Shown here in pieces: positions 9,117 to 19,348 of a stretch of DNA of 64,000 nt (position 1 is its first letter; each line of letters starts with the position of its first letter). A program made the position numbers and the translations under genes. The stretch spans positions 1 to 64,000 of the forward strand of contig NZ_JALDAX010000002.1 of assembly GCF_022698145.1 (NCBI RefSeq), read 5' to 3'. Source of the stretch: Streptomyces spinosisporus. Lineage in GTDB: Bacteria; Actinomycetota; Actinomycetes; Streptomycetales; Streptomycetaceae. The notes under the pieces are model-generated. The model saw only the letters and a list, made by a program, of their open reading frames with translations. It was not told the origin of the DNA and ran no database searches.

Positions 9117-9157
9117 CGGGCAGGTACGGAGTTCCAGAAGAACCCCGAACCTGCCCG
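9117..9157 (-). terminator. hairpin terminator downstream of leuS
   Basis: CGGGCAGGT pairs with ACCTGCCCG, continuing after single mismatches through CGG/CCG and GTTC/GAAC around a 5-nt loop. It lies between the leuS stop (9197) and the next minus-strand gene. No long T run follows. It probably ends the leuS transcript. Confidence 0.65.
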
Positions 9158-9196
9158 TAGGGGACTACCCGGAGGCGCCGGCAACCCCTCCGGCAC

Positions 9197-12067
<2,871 letters not shown>

Positions 12068-12121
12068 GGTCCTCAAAGCTCCATCGATCGTCTCGGCCGA
12101 CTGCTGCGACTTGCCGGAAAT

Positions 12122-12147
12122 GAAAAATCCCCTCGCACAGGAGGGGA
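12122..12147 (-). terminator. candidate attenuator hairpin before leuS
   Basis: On the minus strand TCCCCTC and GAGGGGA form a perfect 7-bp stem around a 6-nt loop, followed directly by TTTTTC. It ends about 55 bases before the leuS ATG, so termination here would shut off leuS. Long T runs are rare in this GC-rich DNA, which supports an intrinsic terminator. Confidence 0.75.
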
Positions 12148-12160
12148 CGCCGCGCCGATT

Positions 12161-12188
12161 CCGACCACCCGGGTCGCCCGGCGGTCGG
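12161..12188 (-). promoter_or_regulatory. upstream hairpin of the leuS leader
   Basis: CCGACC and GGTCGG form a 6-bp outer stem, with an inner CCGGG/CCCGG pairing possible. It starts 6 bases after the stop of the leader peptide and ends before the attenuator hairpin. It is therefore placed to act as the pause or alternative structure of an attenuator. The switching partner was not computed. Confidence 0.5.
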
Positions 12189-12194
12189 GACTGA

Positions 12195-12233
12195 TCAGCG
12201 CGGCTCGCTAAGCAGAAGGCGTACGGCACGCAT
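12195..12233 (-). CDS. leuS leader peptide ([12 protein letters not shown])
   Basis: A 12-codon open frame with three consecutive leucine codons (CTT CTG CTT), two of them rare in this genome's G/C-ending codon use. It lies just upstream of two hairpins and the leuS gene. TACCCT, a fair -10 element, ends 6 bases before its ATG, so the transcript could start at or near the ATG and be leaderless, as in actinobacterial trp leaders. This is the classical layout in which ribosome stalling at Leu codons prevents terminator formation. Not experimentally known to me in this strain. Confidence 0.7.
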   Translation of the reverse strand: MRAVRLLLSEPR

Positions 12234-12334
12234 GCGGTTAGGGTACCGCAGCGCTTGAGCACGATGCGACGCGCTTCCGTATGGGTCTCTGGTCCCGGTG
12301 TCGGATCCGGACAACAACTGAACAGAAGTCAAAA

Positions 12335-12349
12335 GTTACTTCGCGTAAC
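12335..12349. promoter_or_regulatory. palindrome GTTAC-N5-GTAAC in divergent region
   Basis: Perfect inverted repeat GTTACTTCGCGTAAC in an AT-richer stretch between the leuS leader and the plus-strand membrane redox gene. Arms of 5 bp. A regulator site is possible but no cognate regulator is encoded nearby. Confidence 0.35.
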
Positions 12350-12415
12350 ACCCAACACCAGGACATCACAACGAGTCCACCGCCCTTGCATAACAACCCA
12401 ATAACTCAAACCTCG

Positions 12416-12427
12416 TACCGATCGGTA
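12416..12427. promoter_or_regulatory. palindromic operator candidate TACCGATCGGTA
   Basis: A perfect 12-bp palindrome. It overlaps a possible -35 region whose -10 would be TAGAGT at 12438-12443, about 45 bp before the ATG of the membrane redox gene. The position suits repression of that operon. TetR-type proteins often use such sites, but none is encoded in the window. Confidence 0.45.
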
Positions 12428-12487
12428 TGGCGCCACCTAGAGTTCGGCAGCGGGACCGCTTTCCCGAAACTGCTCGGAGTTGCCCCC

Positions 12488-13795
12488 ATGAACCCTCGTC
12501 GTAGCAACAGCACGCTCCCCAAACCGGGCCGGTCGGCCTACGGGGTGGCGTCGGCTGTCATCCTGCTGCTCATACCCGTCGTCGTCCTCCTGGGCGGCGA
12601 CTGGCTGCAGCAGTTCCTCAACTTCGGTGCGGGCGTCCTGTCGCTCGTCTGCCTCACCTGCTCGGTGATCTGGGGCCTGGTGGCCCAGGACCGGCTCATC
12701 CTCAACATCCGCCAGCGCATCGTGGCGCAGGGCATCCACCGGGTGACCGCCGTCGCCTCGATCGCGTTCCTCCTGGTGCACATCGGCGTCAAGCTCGCCC
12801 TGGACCACGCCGACTGGATCGCCGCGCTGATCCCCTTCGGCTGGCTGTTCACCGGCACCGGCGGCGCCAACCCGGGCAGCGCCACCCTCATCGGCATGGG
12901 GTCGCTGGCCGCGTACCTCATGATCTTCGTCGGCATCACCGGCGCCCTGCGCAACCAGTTCGCCTCCCCGGCCCCGATCGCCGCCCGCTGGCGCGCCATG
13001 CACATGCTGGCCTACCCGGCCTGGTGCGCGGCCCTGCTGCACGGCCTGTACGCGGGCCGCCCGGCGAAGACGTTCTTCATGGTCTCCTACGAGCTGTGCG
13101 TGGTCGCGGTCGCCGCGGCCCTCGCCCTGCGCGCGGCCCCGCGCCCGTTCAAGCGGAAGGTCGCCGACCGGCTCGCCGTGTTCCTGGGCAACGAGCCGGC
13201 GCCGGTCCGCGACGACCTCGAGGCCAGCCGCGCCCGCGCCTCGGAGGCCCCCTCCGCACTGCCCGGCTACGAGAGCCGGCGCGCCCCCAAGCAGCAGGCC
13301 TCCGACACGGGCAGCATGCCCCGCTACGACGCCCCGGCCGCGCGCACCATGACCCCGGAGGCCACGAACGGCTTCGCGGCCGCCTACCGCGCCGTCACCC
13401 CGCAGCAGGGCGGCACCCCGTCCTACGGGGCCGACCAGACCGCCCGCATGGACCTGCCCCTGGACATGCAGGCGACGGAGGCGATCCCGCGCGCCGACGG
13501 CGGCACCGGCAGCTGGCCGGTGCCCTCGCCCCCGCCCGTCGGCGAGGCGCCCCCGTCGGCGTACGACCCGATGCAGGACACGGGATACAACATCCCCGCC
13601 TATGGCAATTCGGGCACTGCCGCCTATCGCAACAGTGATGTGTACGACACCGGTGAGACGAACAACCTCTACGGCACGTACAACCCGAACGACACGTACA
13701 ACAGCGGTCCCGCCAATGAATCAACGCCCGGCGCGTCCTACGACAACCCGGGTTCGGGCGAACCTTGGAACACGCCTTCCGGAGGCTATAGGTGA
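12488..13795 (+). CDS. six-helix cytochrome b / ferric-reductase-like membrane protein
   Basis: 435 residues. About six membrane helices occupy residues 15-240. Helix 3 has two histidines 14 apart (IHRVTAVASIAFLLVHIG) and helix 5 has two 13 apart (MHMLAYPAWCAALLHGL), the bis-haem pattern of the ferric reductase/NOX transmembrane domain. The C-terminal 190 residues are a Pro/Tyr/Asn-rich cytoplasmic tail with no known domain. The ATG at 12488 follows CTCGGAGTTG. The next gene overlaps by 4 bp, so the two proteins are probably one electron-transfer unit. Haem content is inferred. Confidence 0.82.
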   Translation: MNPRRSNSTLPKPGRSAYGVASAVILLLIPVVVLLGGDWLQQFLNFGAGVLSLVCLTCSVIWGLVAQDRLILNIRQRIVAQGIHRVTAVASIAFLLVHIGVKLALDHADWIAALIPFGWLFTGTGGANPGSATLIGMGSLAAYLMIFVGITGALRNQFASPAPIAARWRAMHMLAYPAWCAALLHGLYAGRPAKTFFMVSYELCVVAVAAALALRAAPRPFKRKVADRLAVFLGNEPAPVRDDLEASRARASEAPSALPGYESRRAPKQQASDTGSMPRYDAPAARTMTPEATNGFAAAYRAVTPQQGGTPSYGADQTARMDLPLDMQATEAIPRADGGTGSWPVPSPPPVGEAPPSAYDPMQDTGYNIPAYGNSGTAAYRNSDVYDTGETNNLYGTYNPNDTYNSGPANESTPGASYDNPGSGEPWNTPSGGYR

Positions 13796-15405
13796 ACGAG
13801 GCCCTGCCCGACGTTCCAGAAGTCCGCGTGGTCGGCCTTCCGCAACTCACGTCTGGCTTCGACCTTGTCGAACGACTCGATCTGTCCATGCACCTGAAGG
13901 TGCACGGCCCGCTCGAACCACTGGGCGGCGAGCAGCTCGCGAAGCTCGCCGAGAACATCAACCTGAAGGGCCGCGGCGGCGCGGGCTTCCCGTTCCACAA
14001 GAAGCTGCGCTCGGTGGCCGAGTCGGCGATCAAGCGCGGTGTGCGCCCGGTCGTCGTCGTCAACGGCAGCGAGGACGAACCGGCCTGCCGCAAGGACACG
14101 GTGCTGATCAACCGTGCCCCGCATCTCATCCTGGACGGCGCTCTGCTGGTCGCGGAGGCGCTCGGTGCCCGCACGCTCGTGGTGGGGGTCACCCGTGAGT
14201 CGACGCAGCGCTCGATGGAGGCCGCGCTCGCCGAACGCGGCCTGAGCAACGGCCGCCGTTCGGCCCTGAAGGCCTGGGTTCAGCGCAACCCGGTGCGCAT
14301 GGTCACCGGCGCCGCCGCCTCCCTGATCCGCTCGATCGACGGCGGCCCGGCCATCCCGCCCGGCCGCAAGATCAGCGCCTCGCAGAGCGGTGTCGGCGGC
14401 GCGCCCACCCTGCTGTCCAACGCCGAGACCTTCGCCCAACTCGCCATCGCCGCCCGCATCGGCCCGGAGCGCTACGGCAACACCGGCCTCTACGACGAGC
14501 CCGGCACCGTCATGCTCACGGTCTCCGGCGCGGTCGCCCGCCCCATGGTGATCGAGGTCCCCACCGGCGTGCCGCTGCGTTACGTCCTGCAGCTCGCCGG
14601 CGCCCCGCCGGTCCCGCAGGGCGTGCTGACCGGCGGCTACCACGGCAAGTGGATCGACGCGGCGACGGTCAACGAGGCGGTCGTCTCCCGCAACTCCCTC
14701 GACGCGGTGGGCGGTTCGCTCGGCGCGGGCGCGATCCTGCCGATCAGTCAGGAGACCTGCCCGCTGGGCGAGTCGCTGCGGGTGGCGCAGTGGCTGGCCG
14801 AGGAGAGCGCGGGCCAGTGCGGTCCCTGCTACCTCGGTCTGCCGGCCGCCGCACGCGGCATGGAGGACATCCTGAACGGCGGCGGGCCCGCCGCCCTGGA
14901 GGCGCTCAAGCAGGTCGCCAAGAACGTGAAGCGGCGCGGCGCCTGCTCGCACCCGGACGGCTCCGCGATGTTCCTGGAGTCCACCGTCAAGGCGTTCACC
15001 GACGACCTCGCGGCGCATGTCCTCGGCAACGGCTGCGGACGGCCCGTGGAGGGCGTCCTGCCACTCTTCGAGGGCGGTCAGCTGCCCACGGGCATCCCGG
15101 GCGGCGGCGAGCCCGCGGAGACCGGGGCCAGCCGGCAGAAGATCTACGTCGACTGGACGCTGTGCCGGGGCCACGGCCTGTGCGCGGACATCCTCCCGGA
15201 GGTCTTCGAGCTCGGCGCCGACGGCTTCCCCACCGTCGCCCAGGCGCAGGTGCCGCGCTACGCCGAGGCCAAGGCGCTGCGCGCCGTGCGCCGCTGCCCG
15301 GCGCTGGCCCTGCGCATCGAGGAGGAGACGCCGCGCGACAAGGCGCCGTCCCGCAATCTGCCGGTCGTCTCCCAGGGCCGCGGACGGCGGGCGCTCGGCC
15401 GCTGA
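13792..15405 (+). CDS. NuoF-like NADH/FMN flavoprotein fused to a 3Fe-4S ferredoxin
   Basis: 537 residues. The N-terminal part matches the 51-kDa subunit of complex I: NADH site GRGGAGFPFHKKL near residue 60, FMN site VVVNGSEDEPACRKD near 90, and an SLBB region near 250. The 4Fe-4S site reads ESAGQCGPC...GACSHPDG: the first of the four usual cysteines is Ala. The last 85 residues are a 3Fe-4S-type ferredoxin (CRGHGLCADILPEVFEL...RRCPALAL). The GTG start overlaps the upstream stop (GTGA) and follows GGAGG. No other nuo gene is near, so it is not part of complex I. It probably feeds or receives electrons from the haem membrane protein. Confidence 0.85.
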   Translation: MNEALPDVPEVRVVGLPQLTSGFDLVERLDLSMHLKVHGPLEPLGGEQLAKLAENINLKGRGGAGFPFHKKLRSVAESAIKRGVRPVVVVNGSEDEPACRKDTVLINRAPHLILDGALLVAEALGARTLVVGVTRESTQRSMEAALAERGLSNGRRSALKAWVQRNPVRMVTGAAASLIRSIDGGPAIPPGRKISASQSGVGGAPTLLSNAETFAQLAIAARIGPERYGNTGLYDEPGTVMLTVSGAVARPMVIEVPTGVPLRYVLQLAGAPPVPQGVLTGGYHGKWIDAATVNEAVVSRNSLDAVGGSLGAGAILPISQETCPLGESLRVAQWLAEESAGQCGPCYLGLPAAARGMEDILNGGGPAALEALKQVAKNVKRRGACSHPDGSAMFLESTVKAFTDDLAAHVLGNGCGRPVEGVLPLFEGGQLPTGIPGGGEPAETGASRQKIYVDWTLCRGHGLCADILPEVFELGADGFPTVAQAQVPRYAEAKALRAVRRCPALALRIEEETPRDKAPSRNLPVVSQGRGRRALGR

Positions 15406-15435
15406 GCGGCGTCCAACTGGCCCCGCACAGACAAA

Positions 15436-15468
15436 GATCCCACCGGATCGTGATGATCCGGCGGGATC
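15436..15468. terminator. bidirectional hairpin between redox operon and tRNA-Ala
   Basis: GATCCCACCGGATC pairs with GATCCGGCGGGATC (13 of 14 positions) around a 5-nt loop. It lies between the convergent ends of the NuoF-like gene and the first tRNA-Ala, so it can end both transcripts. Confidence 0.75.
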
Positions 15469-15473
15469 AGCTG

Positions 15474-15546
15474 TGGAGCTAAGGAGAATTGAACTCCTGA
15501 CCTCCTGCATGCCATGCAGGCGCTCTACCAACTGAGCTATAGCCCC
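15474..15546 (-). tRNA. tRNA-Ala (anticodon GGC), copy 1
   Basis: 73 nt with a full cloverleaf: acceptor GGGGCTA/TAGCTCC with one G-U pair, D-arm GCTCAGTTGGTAGAGC, anticodon stem CCTGC/GCAGG with loop ATGGCAT giving GGC, T-arm GGAGTTCAATTCTCC, discriminator A. CCA is not encoded. Identical in sequence to the second copy at 16271-16343. Confidence 0.97.
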
Positions 15547-15648
15547 TTGCTGCGGTCCGCCAGGTTTCCCCGGCGGCGACGCCAACATTACACGGTCCCC
15601 CGGGTGCAACACCAAATCGTTTCCACGGCCCCGGGAGCGGGCAGGGCG

Positions 15649-15882
15649 TCACGCCGTGACGAAGGAGTAGAACCTCTTGAGCGTGCAGTGTTCCTCCAGA
15701 AGGCGCCCGTAGATCGGCTCGCCCTCCAGCTCGCGGTACGTCTCGATCGGGTCGCCCTTTATGATCAGCGCCCGCGCGCACTCCTCGCACCAGTACTGGT
15801 AGTCGGGATTGACCGGCTCCATGTCCCGGACGATCGGCGTACCGCTGCCGCACCAATCGCACTTGCGCCTGTGTGCACCCAT
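15649..15882 (-). CDS. small zinc-ribbon-like conserved protein
   Basis: 77 residues. Two CxxC pairs (KCDWCGSG and YWCEECARA) suggest a zinc ribbon. The rest (DPIETYRELEGEPIYGRLLEEHC) is charged. It starts 3 bases after the stop of the 57-residue protein upstream, with GGAGC as ribosome site inside that gene, so the pair is co-translated. Function unknown. Confidence 0.8.
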   Translation of the reverse strand: MGAHRRKCDWCGSGTPIVRDMEPVNPDYQYWCEECARALIIKGDPIETYRELEGEPIYGRLLEEHCTLKRFYSFVTA

Positions 15883-15885
15883 CGA

Positions 15886-16059
15886 TCAGCTCCAGCTGTG
15901 GCCGCAGGCCGTGCACACGTAGGAGATTCCGCCGTTGTCGCCGAGGACTTGGGCGACATGGACGGAACCGCAGGAAGGGCAGCTCAGACGGGTGACCGTG
16001 TCCCGTGTCGACGCCGCTTCGAGGAGGTGGCCGACCTCCTCGAGGATGCACGCAGGCAT
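15886..16059 (-). CDS. 57-residue zinc-ribbon protein
   Basis: Read from the minus strand: MPACILEEVGHLLEAASTRD and so on, ending VCTACGHSWS. Two CxxC knuckles, CPSCGSVHV and CTACGH, form a clear zinc ribbon, the second like those of transcription or ribosome-associated small proteins. GGGAGC precedes the ATG. First gene of a two-gene unit lying between two identical tRNA-Ala genes. No function is known to me. Confidence 0.78.
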   Translation of the reverse strand: MPACILEEVGHLLEAASTRDTVTRLSCPSCGSVHVAQVLGDNGGISYVCTACGHSWS

Positions 16060-16234
16060 CACAGCTCCCTCCCGTCGGGCCGCGCCCCCTTCCGGCCGTT
16101 TGATTCTGCCACGGCCGGGCCGACACGGTCAGCGACGCCTCAGTACCAGTACGGACACGCACCGCCCAGAGCGCCTCCACAGAGGTATACGCCTGCGCGC
16201 CCCCAAGTGACTCAGGTCGTACAGGAACAGACAG

Positions 16235-16263
16235 AAAATCCCGCCTCCTGACGGAGACGGGAT
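16235..16263 (-). terminator. intrinsic terminator of tRNA-Ala copy 2
   Basis: On the minus strand ATCCCGTCTCC pairs with GGAGGCGGGAT (one G-U) around a 4-nt loop and is followed by TTTTC, 8 bases after the tRNA end at 16271. A standard intrinsic terminator. Confidence 0.8.
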
Positions 16264-16270
16264 CTTGTTG

Positions 16271-16343
16271 TGGAGCTAAGGAGAATTGAACTCCTGACCT
16301 CCTGCATGCCATGCAGGCGCTCTACCAACTGAGCTATAGCCCC
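16271..16343 (-). tRNA. tRNA-Ala (anticodon GGC), copy 2
   Basis: 73 nt, identical base for base to the copy at 15474-15546. Same cloverleaf, anticodon GGC in loop ATGGCAT, discriminator A, no encoded CCA. The two copies form a 73-bp direct repeat 797 bp apart. Confidence 0.97.
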
Positions 16344-16416
16344 ATCAGGTTCTTCCCGCTCGGCGGGGCGAACAAGAAGAACTTTAGCCTGCGACCTGCC
16401 GGAAAGTGAAATCCGC

Positions 16417-17088
16417 TCAGTCGTCGTCGCCGAGCACCGGTTCCGGCAGCGTGCCGGCGTTGTGCTCCAGCAGGCGCCAGCCGCGCGCGCCCTCGCCCAG
16501 GACGGACCAGCAGCAGTTCGACAGACCGCCGAGGCTCTCCCAGTGGCGGGCCTCCAGGCCCAGCAGACGGCCGATGGTGGTGCGGATCGTGCCGCCGTGG
16601 CTGACCACGACGAGCGTGCCGTCGTCGGGCAGCTTCTCGGCGTGCCGCAGCACCACGGGGGCGGCGCGCTCGGCCACCTCGCTCTCCAGCTCGCCGCCGC
16701 CGCGGCGGACCGGCTCGCCGCGCTTCCAGGCGGCGTACTGCTCGCCGTGGCGCGCGATGATCTCCTCGTGCGTCAGGCCCTGCCAGACGCCCGCGTAGGT
16801 CTCGCGCAGCCCCTCGTCGTGGGCGATCTCCAGGCCCGTGAGCGCGGCCAGCTCGGCCGCCGTGTCCACGGCCCGCCGCAGGTCGGAGGCGACGATCGCG
16901 TCGGGCTTGAGGGAGGCGAGCAGCCGGGCGGCACGGCGGGCCTGGGCGACGCCGGTCTCGGTGAGCTCGACGTCCGTGGTGCCCTGGAAGCGGCGTTCCA
17001 CGTTCCAGGACGTCTGGCCGTGCCGCCACAGGATGATGCGGCGCCCGCGGCCCGGGCGGCCGGCCGACACCTCACCGGTGGCGCTCAT
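16417..17088 (-). CDS. histidine phosphatase (phosphoglycerate-mutase superfamily)
   Basis: 223 residues. The RHG signature is IILWRHGQTSWNVERRFQG, with the catalytic His in RHG and the second His in VVVSHGGTIRT. SDLRRAVDTAAEL is the family's middle helix and GLRETYAGVWQGL gives the acid residue. The substrate is unknown. Many actinobacterial neighbours of rsfS of this type are annotated as phosphoglycerate mutase-like. The ATG at 17088 overlaps the rsfS stop (TGATG) and has GGTGAG 7 bases before, so it was preferred to the two GTGs just upstream. Confidence 0.9.
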   Translation of the reverse strand: MSATGEVSAGRPGRGRRIILWRHGQTSWNVERRFQGTTDVELTETGVAQARRAARLLASLKPDAIVASDLRRAVDTAAELAALTGLEIAHDEGLRETYAGVWQGLTHEEIIARHGEQYAAWKRGEPVRRGGGELESEVAERAAPVVLRHAEKLPDDGTLVVVSHGGTIRTTIGRLLGLEARHWESLGGLSNCCWSVLGEGARGWRLLEHNAGTLPEPVLGDDD

Positions 17089-17531
17089 CACCACTCACCG
17101 CCGAGATCGGCCGCCTCCTCGGCGGCCTGCGTCCGGGCGTGCTCCTCGGCCTTGCCGCGCGTGGCCTTCGCGTCGGCGGGCAGCTCCAGCTCGGGGCAGT
17201 CCTTCCACAGCCGCTCCAGGGCGTAGAAGACGCGCTCCTCGCTGTGCTGGACGTGGACGACGATGTCCACGTAGTCGAGCAGGACCCAGCGGGCCTCGCG
17301 GTCGCCCTCGCGGCGCACCGGCTTGGCGCCGAGCTCCTTGCTCAGCCGCTCCTCGATCTCGTCGACGATCGACTTGACCTGGCGGTCGTTGGGTGCGGAG
17401 GCCAGCAGGAAGGCGTCCGTGATCGACAGGACGTCGCTGACGTCGTAGGCGATGATGTCGTGCGCGAGCTTGTCGGCGGCCGCCTGTGCGGCGGTGTTGA
17501 TGAGCTCGAGGGAACGGTCAGTGGCGGTCAC
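17088..17531 (-). CDS. rsfS: ribosome silencing factor
   Basis: 147 residues of the RsfS/Iojap/DUF143 family, which binds L14 and blocks subunit joining in starvation. Signature segments are DVLSITDAFLLASAPNDRQV, EGDREARWVLLDYVDIVVHV and ERVFYALERLW. The GTG at 17531 (MTATDRS) matches the family's usual N-terminus. The gene lies in the typical nadD-LCP-rsfS-phosphatase order and is translationally coupled to the next gene. Confidence 0.95.
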   Translation of the reverse strand: MTATDRSLELINTAAQAAADKLAHDIIAYDVSDVLSITDAFLLASAPNDRQVKSIVDEIEERLSKELGAKPVRREGDREARWVLLDYVDIVVHVQHSEERVFYALERLWKDCPELELPADAKATRGKAEEHARTQAAEEAADLGGEW

Positions 17532-17643
17532 TACGTGGCTTTCGGTCGGCGGTCTTTTGACATCAAGGGTCTCACGGAGCGCCGGGAGCACCCCACGTGA
17601 TTAACGGACCACGTGAGGTGCCTGTGGCGGGCTGCCGCGGCCG

Positions 17644-19332
17644 TCAGGACGACGACGGCTTGTAGTCCTGGCCGAGGATCACCGAGACGTCGGCGTTCGA
17701 GGTGGTCTTGCCCTTGCTCACCGCGCCGGCGGGCAGCCCCAGGGTCTTGGCGACCTCGGAGGCGTTCTCCTTGTCCTTGGCGTCGGTGTAGACGACCTTC
17801 GAGGTGGCCGTGGCGGTGGAGGTGCCGCCCTCCAGGAAGGTGAAGCCGCCGTTGAGGAGCACCACGCGGGCCTTGTCGGTGTTGGCCTTGACCCCGCTGG
17901 CGTTCTGGACCGAGACCCGCACCGCGGAGCCCTGGTCGGGGCTCTTCGCGGTGCCGCCGAGGACGTCCTTGACGACGCTCGCGCTGGCCTGCGCGCTCAG
18001 GGTGCCGTCGCTCTGGACCGGCAGCAGGGCGGTCTTGTAGTCGCCGCCCTTGGCGAGGTCGGCGAGCTTGGCGAGGAAGGTGCCGAGGTCCTTGTCGGTC
18101 AGCGACGGGTCCAGGATCTGGGCCAGCGTCTGCACGGTGGTCGTCGCGGCCGTCGGGTCGGACGACAGCTTGCGCAGCACACCCGCCATGACCTGGCCGA
18201 ACCGCTCCAGCTGGGCGTTCTGCGCCTCGCCGGGGGCGCGGTAGGTGGCGTAGGCGACGGCGGTCTTGCCACTGAGGGTCTGGTCCTTGCCCTGGTGGAC
18301 GAGGGGCGCGGTGCCCTTCTTCTTGGCGGCCGGGTCCGGTACGTCGGTGTTCGTGTCGACCTCGATGTTGCCGACGAGGTCGACGAGGTTCTGCAGATAG
18401 GGGGTGTCCAGCCGCCAGGTGCCCTCGATGTCGGTGCCGAGGACCGTGTCGAGGGAGTCGCGGGTGCCGGAGGAGCCGTCGTCGTCGACCGACTTGGCCA
18501 GTGTGGTCGTGGTGCCGTCGTCGTCCGTCAGGGAGAGCGAGTTGGGCAGCAGCACGGTGGTGCCCTGCTTGGTGGTCGTGTTGTCGACGAGCAGCGCGGT
18601 GGAGGTGCCGCCGCCCTTGGTGTTGTGCAGGTGGACGACGATCACGTCGCGGTTCTGGGCGCCCGCGGCCGTCGTGGCGCCGCCCTTCTTCGCGTCGGAC
18701 GACAGGCCCGGCAGCTTCCCGGCGTACCAGAGGTAGCCGACGCCGCCGACCGCGACCAGCGCCAGGACCACGACAAGGGCGACGAGGCGGCTGCGGGCGC
18801 GGCGCTTGGCCTCCTCGCGGCGCTCGGTGCGGTTCTCGGTGAAGTTCAGCCAGTCGATGACGTCCTCGGAGTCGCTGTCGGGCTCCTCGACGAAGGCGAA
18901 CTGCTCGGTGCGGTAGTCCTGTTGGGGCCTTTCGGGGGCCTGCGCGTCCTCGGCCGGTCCGGCCTGCTGCGGGATGTGGGCGGTCTGCTCGGCGACCCGG
19001 GGCTGCCGGCCACTGGTCGCGGCCTGTCCGTAGGGGTCGTAGTGCTGCTGGGGCGCGCCGCCGGTGCCCGTGGCGTACGGGTCGTAGGACGGCACGGGGG
19101 GCTGTTGGCCGGTGCCGTAGGGGTCGTACTGCTGCGGGACCGGCTGCTGGGTGCCGGTCGCGTACGGGTCGTAGCCGTAGCCCTGCTGCTGCGCGTACGG
19201 GTCGTAAGCCTGTTGGGGCGCCTGCTGCTCGGCGATCTGCCGGTACACGGGCCGGCCGTACTCGTCGTAGCCGACGAGTTCGTACTGCTCGCCCTGGTCG
19301 CCGCCGTACCCCGCGTCGTATCGGTCGTTCAC
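17644..19332 (-). CDS. LytR-CpsA-Psr (LCP) family protein with LytR_C domain
   Basis: 562 residues. The N-terminal 180 residues are cytoplasmic and rich in Tyr/Gln/Pro with YDPYATG/YDPYGTG repeats. One membrane helix follows (RLVALVVVLALVAVGGVGYLW). The LCP domain (DVIVVHLHN, LPNSLSL, then GKTAVAYATYRAP and ERFGQVMAGVL) belongs to enzymes that attach glycopolymers to peptidoglycan, although the usual arginine-rich site is less clear. The C-terminus is a LytR_C domain (VRVSVQNASGVKANTDKA). The GTG at 19332 follows AAAGGGG. It could link to the wall-polymer genes at 27-36 kb. Confidence 0.85.
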   Translation of the reverse strand: MNDRYDAGYGGDQGEQYELVGYDEYGRPVYRQIAEQQAPQQAYDPYAQQQGYGYDPYATGTQQPVPQQYDPYGTGQQPPVPSYDPYATGTGGAPQQHYDPYGQAATSGRQPRVAEQTAHIPQQAGPAEDAQAPERPQQDYRTEQFAFVEEPDSDSEDVIDWLNFTENRTERREEAKRRARSRLVALVVVLALVAVGGVGYLWYAGKLPGLSSDAKKGGATTAAGAQNRDVIVVHLHNTKGGGTSTALLVDNTTTKQGTTVLLPNSLSLTDDDGTTTTLAKSVDDDGSSGTRDSLDTVLGTDIEGTWRLDTPYLQNLVDLVGNIEVDTNTDVPDPAAKKKGTAPLVHQGKDQTLSGKTAVAYATYRAPGEAQNAQLERFGQVMAGVLRKLSSDPTAATTTVQTLAQILDPSLTDKDLGTFLAKLADLAKGGDYKTALLPVQSDGTLSAQASASVVKDVLGGTAKSPDQGSAVRVSVQNASGVKANTDKARVVLLNGGFTFLEGGTSTATATSKVVYTDAKDKENASEVAKTLGLPAGAVSKGKTTSNADVSVILGQDYKPSSS

Positions 19333-19348
19333 CGGTGCCCCTTTCGGT

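Noticed and set aside
12068..12262. T-box riboswitch before leuS
   Set aside because: No T-box-like conserved bulge sequence or specifier arrangement was seen; the leader peptide with Leu codons explains the terminator better.
12068..12262. N-terminal extension of LeuRS up to 12262
   Set aside because: It would translate through the leader hairpins and add 65 residues foreign to the family; MSETNP at 12067 has a ribosome site.
13792..15405. nuoF of respiratory complex I
   Set aside because: No other nuo genes are adjacent, the protein has an extra ferredoxin domain, and a cluster cysteine is missing.
15474..16343. Integrated element between the two tRNA-Ala copies
   Set aside because: No integrase, excisionase or phage gene lies between them; only two small zinc-ribbon genes.
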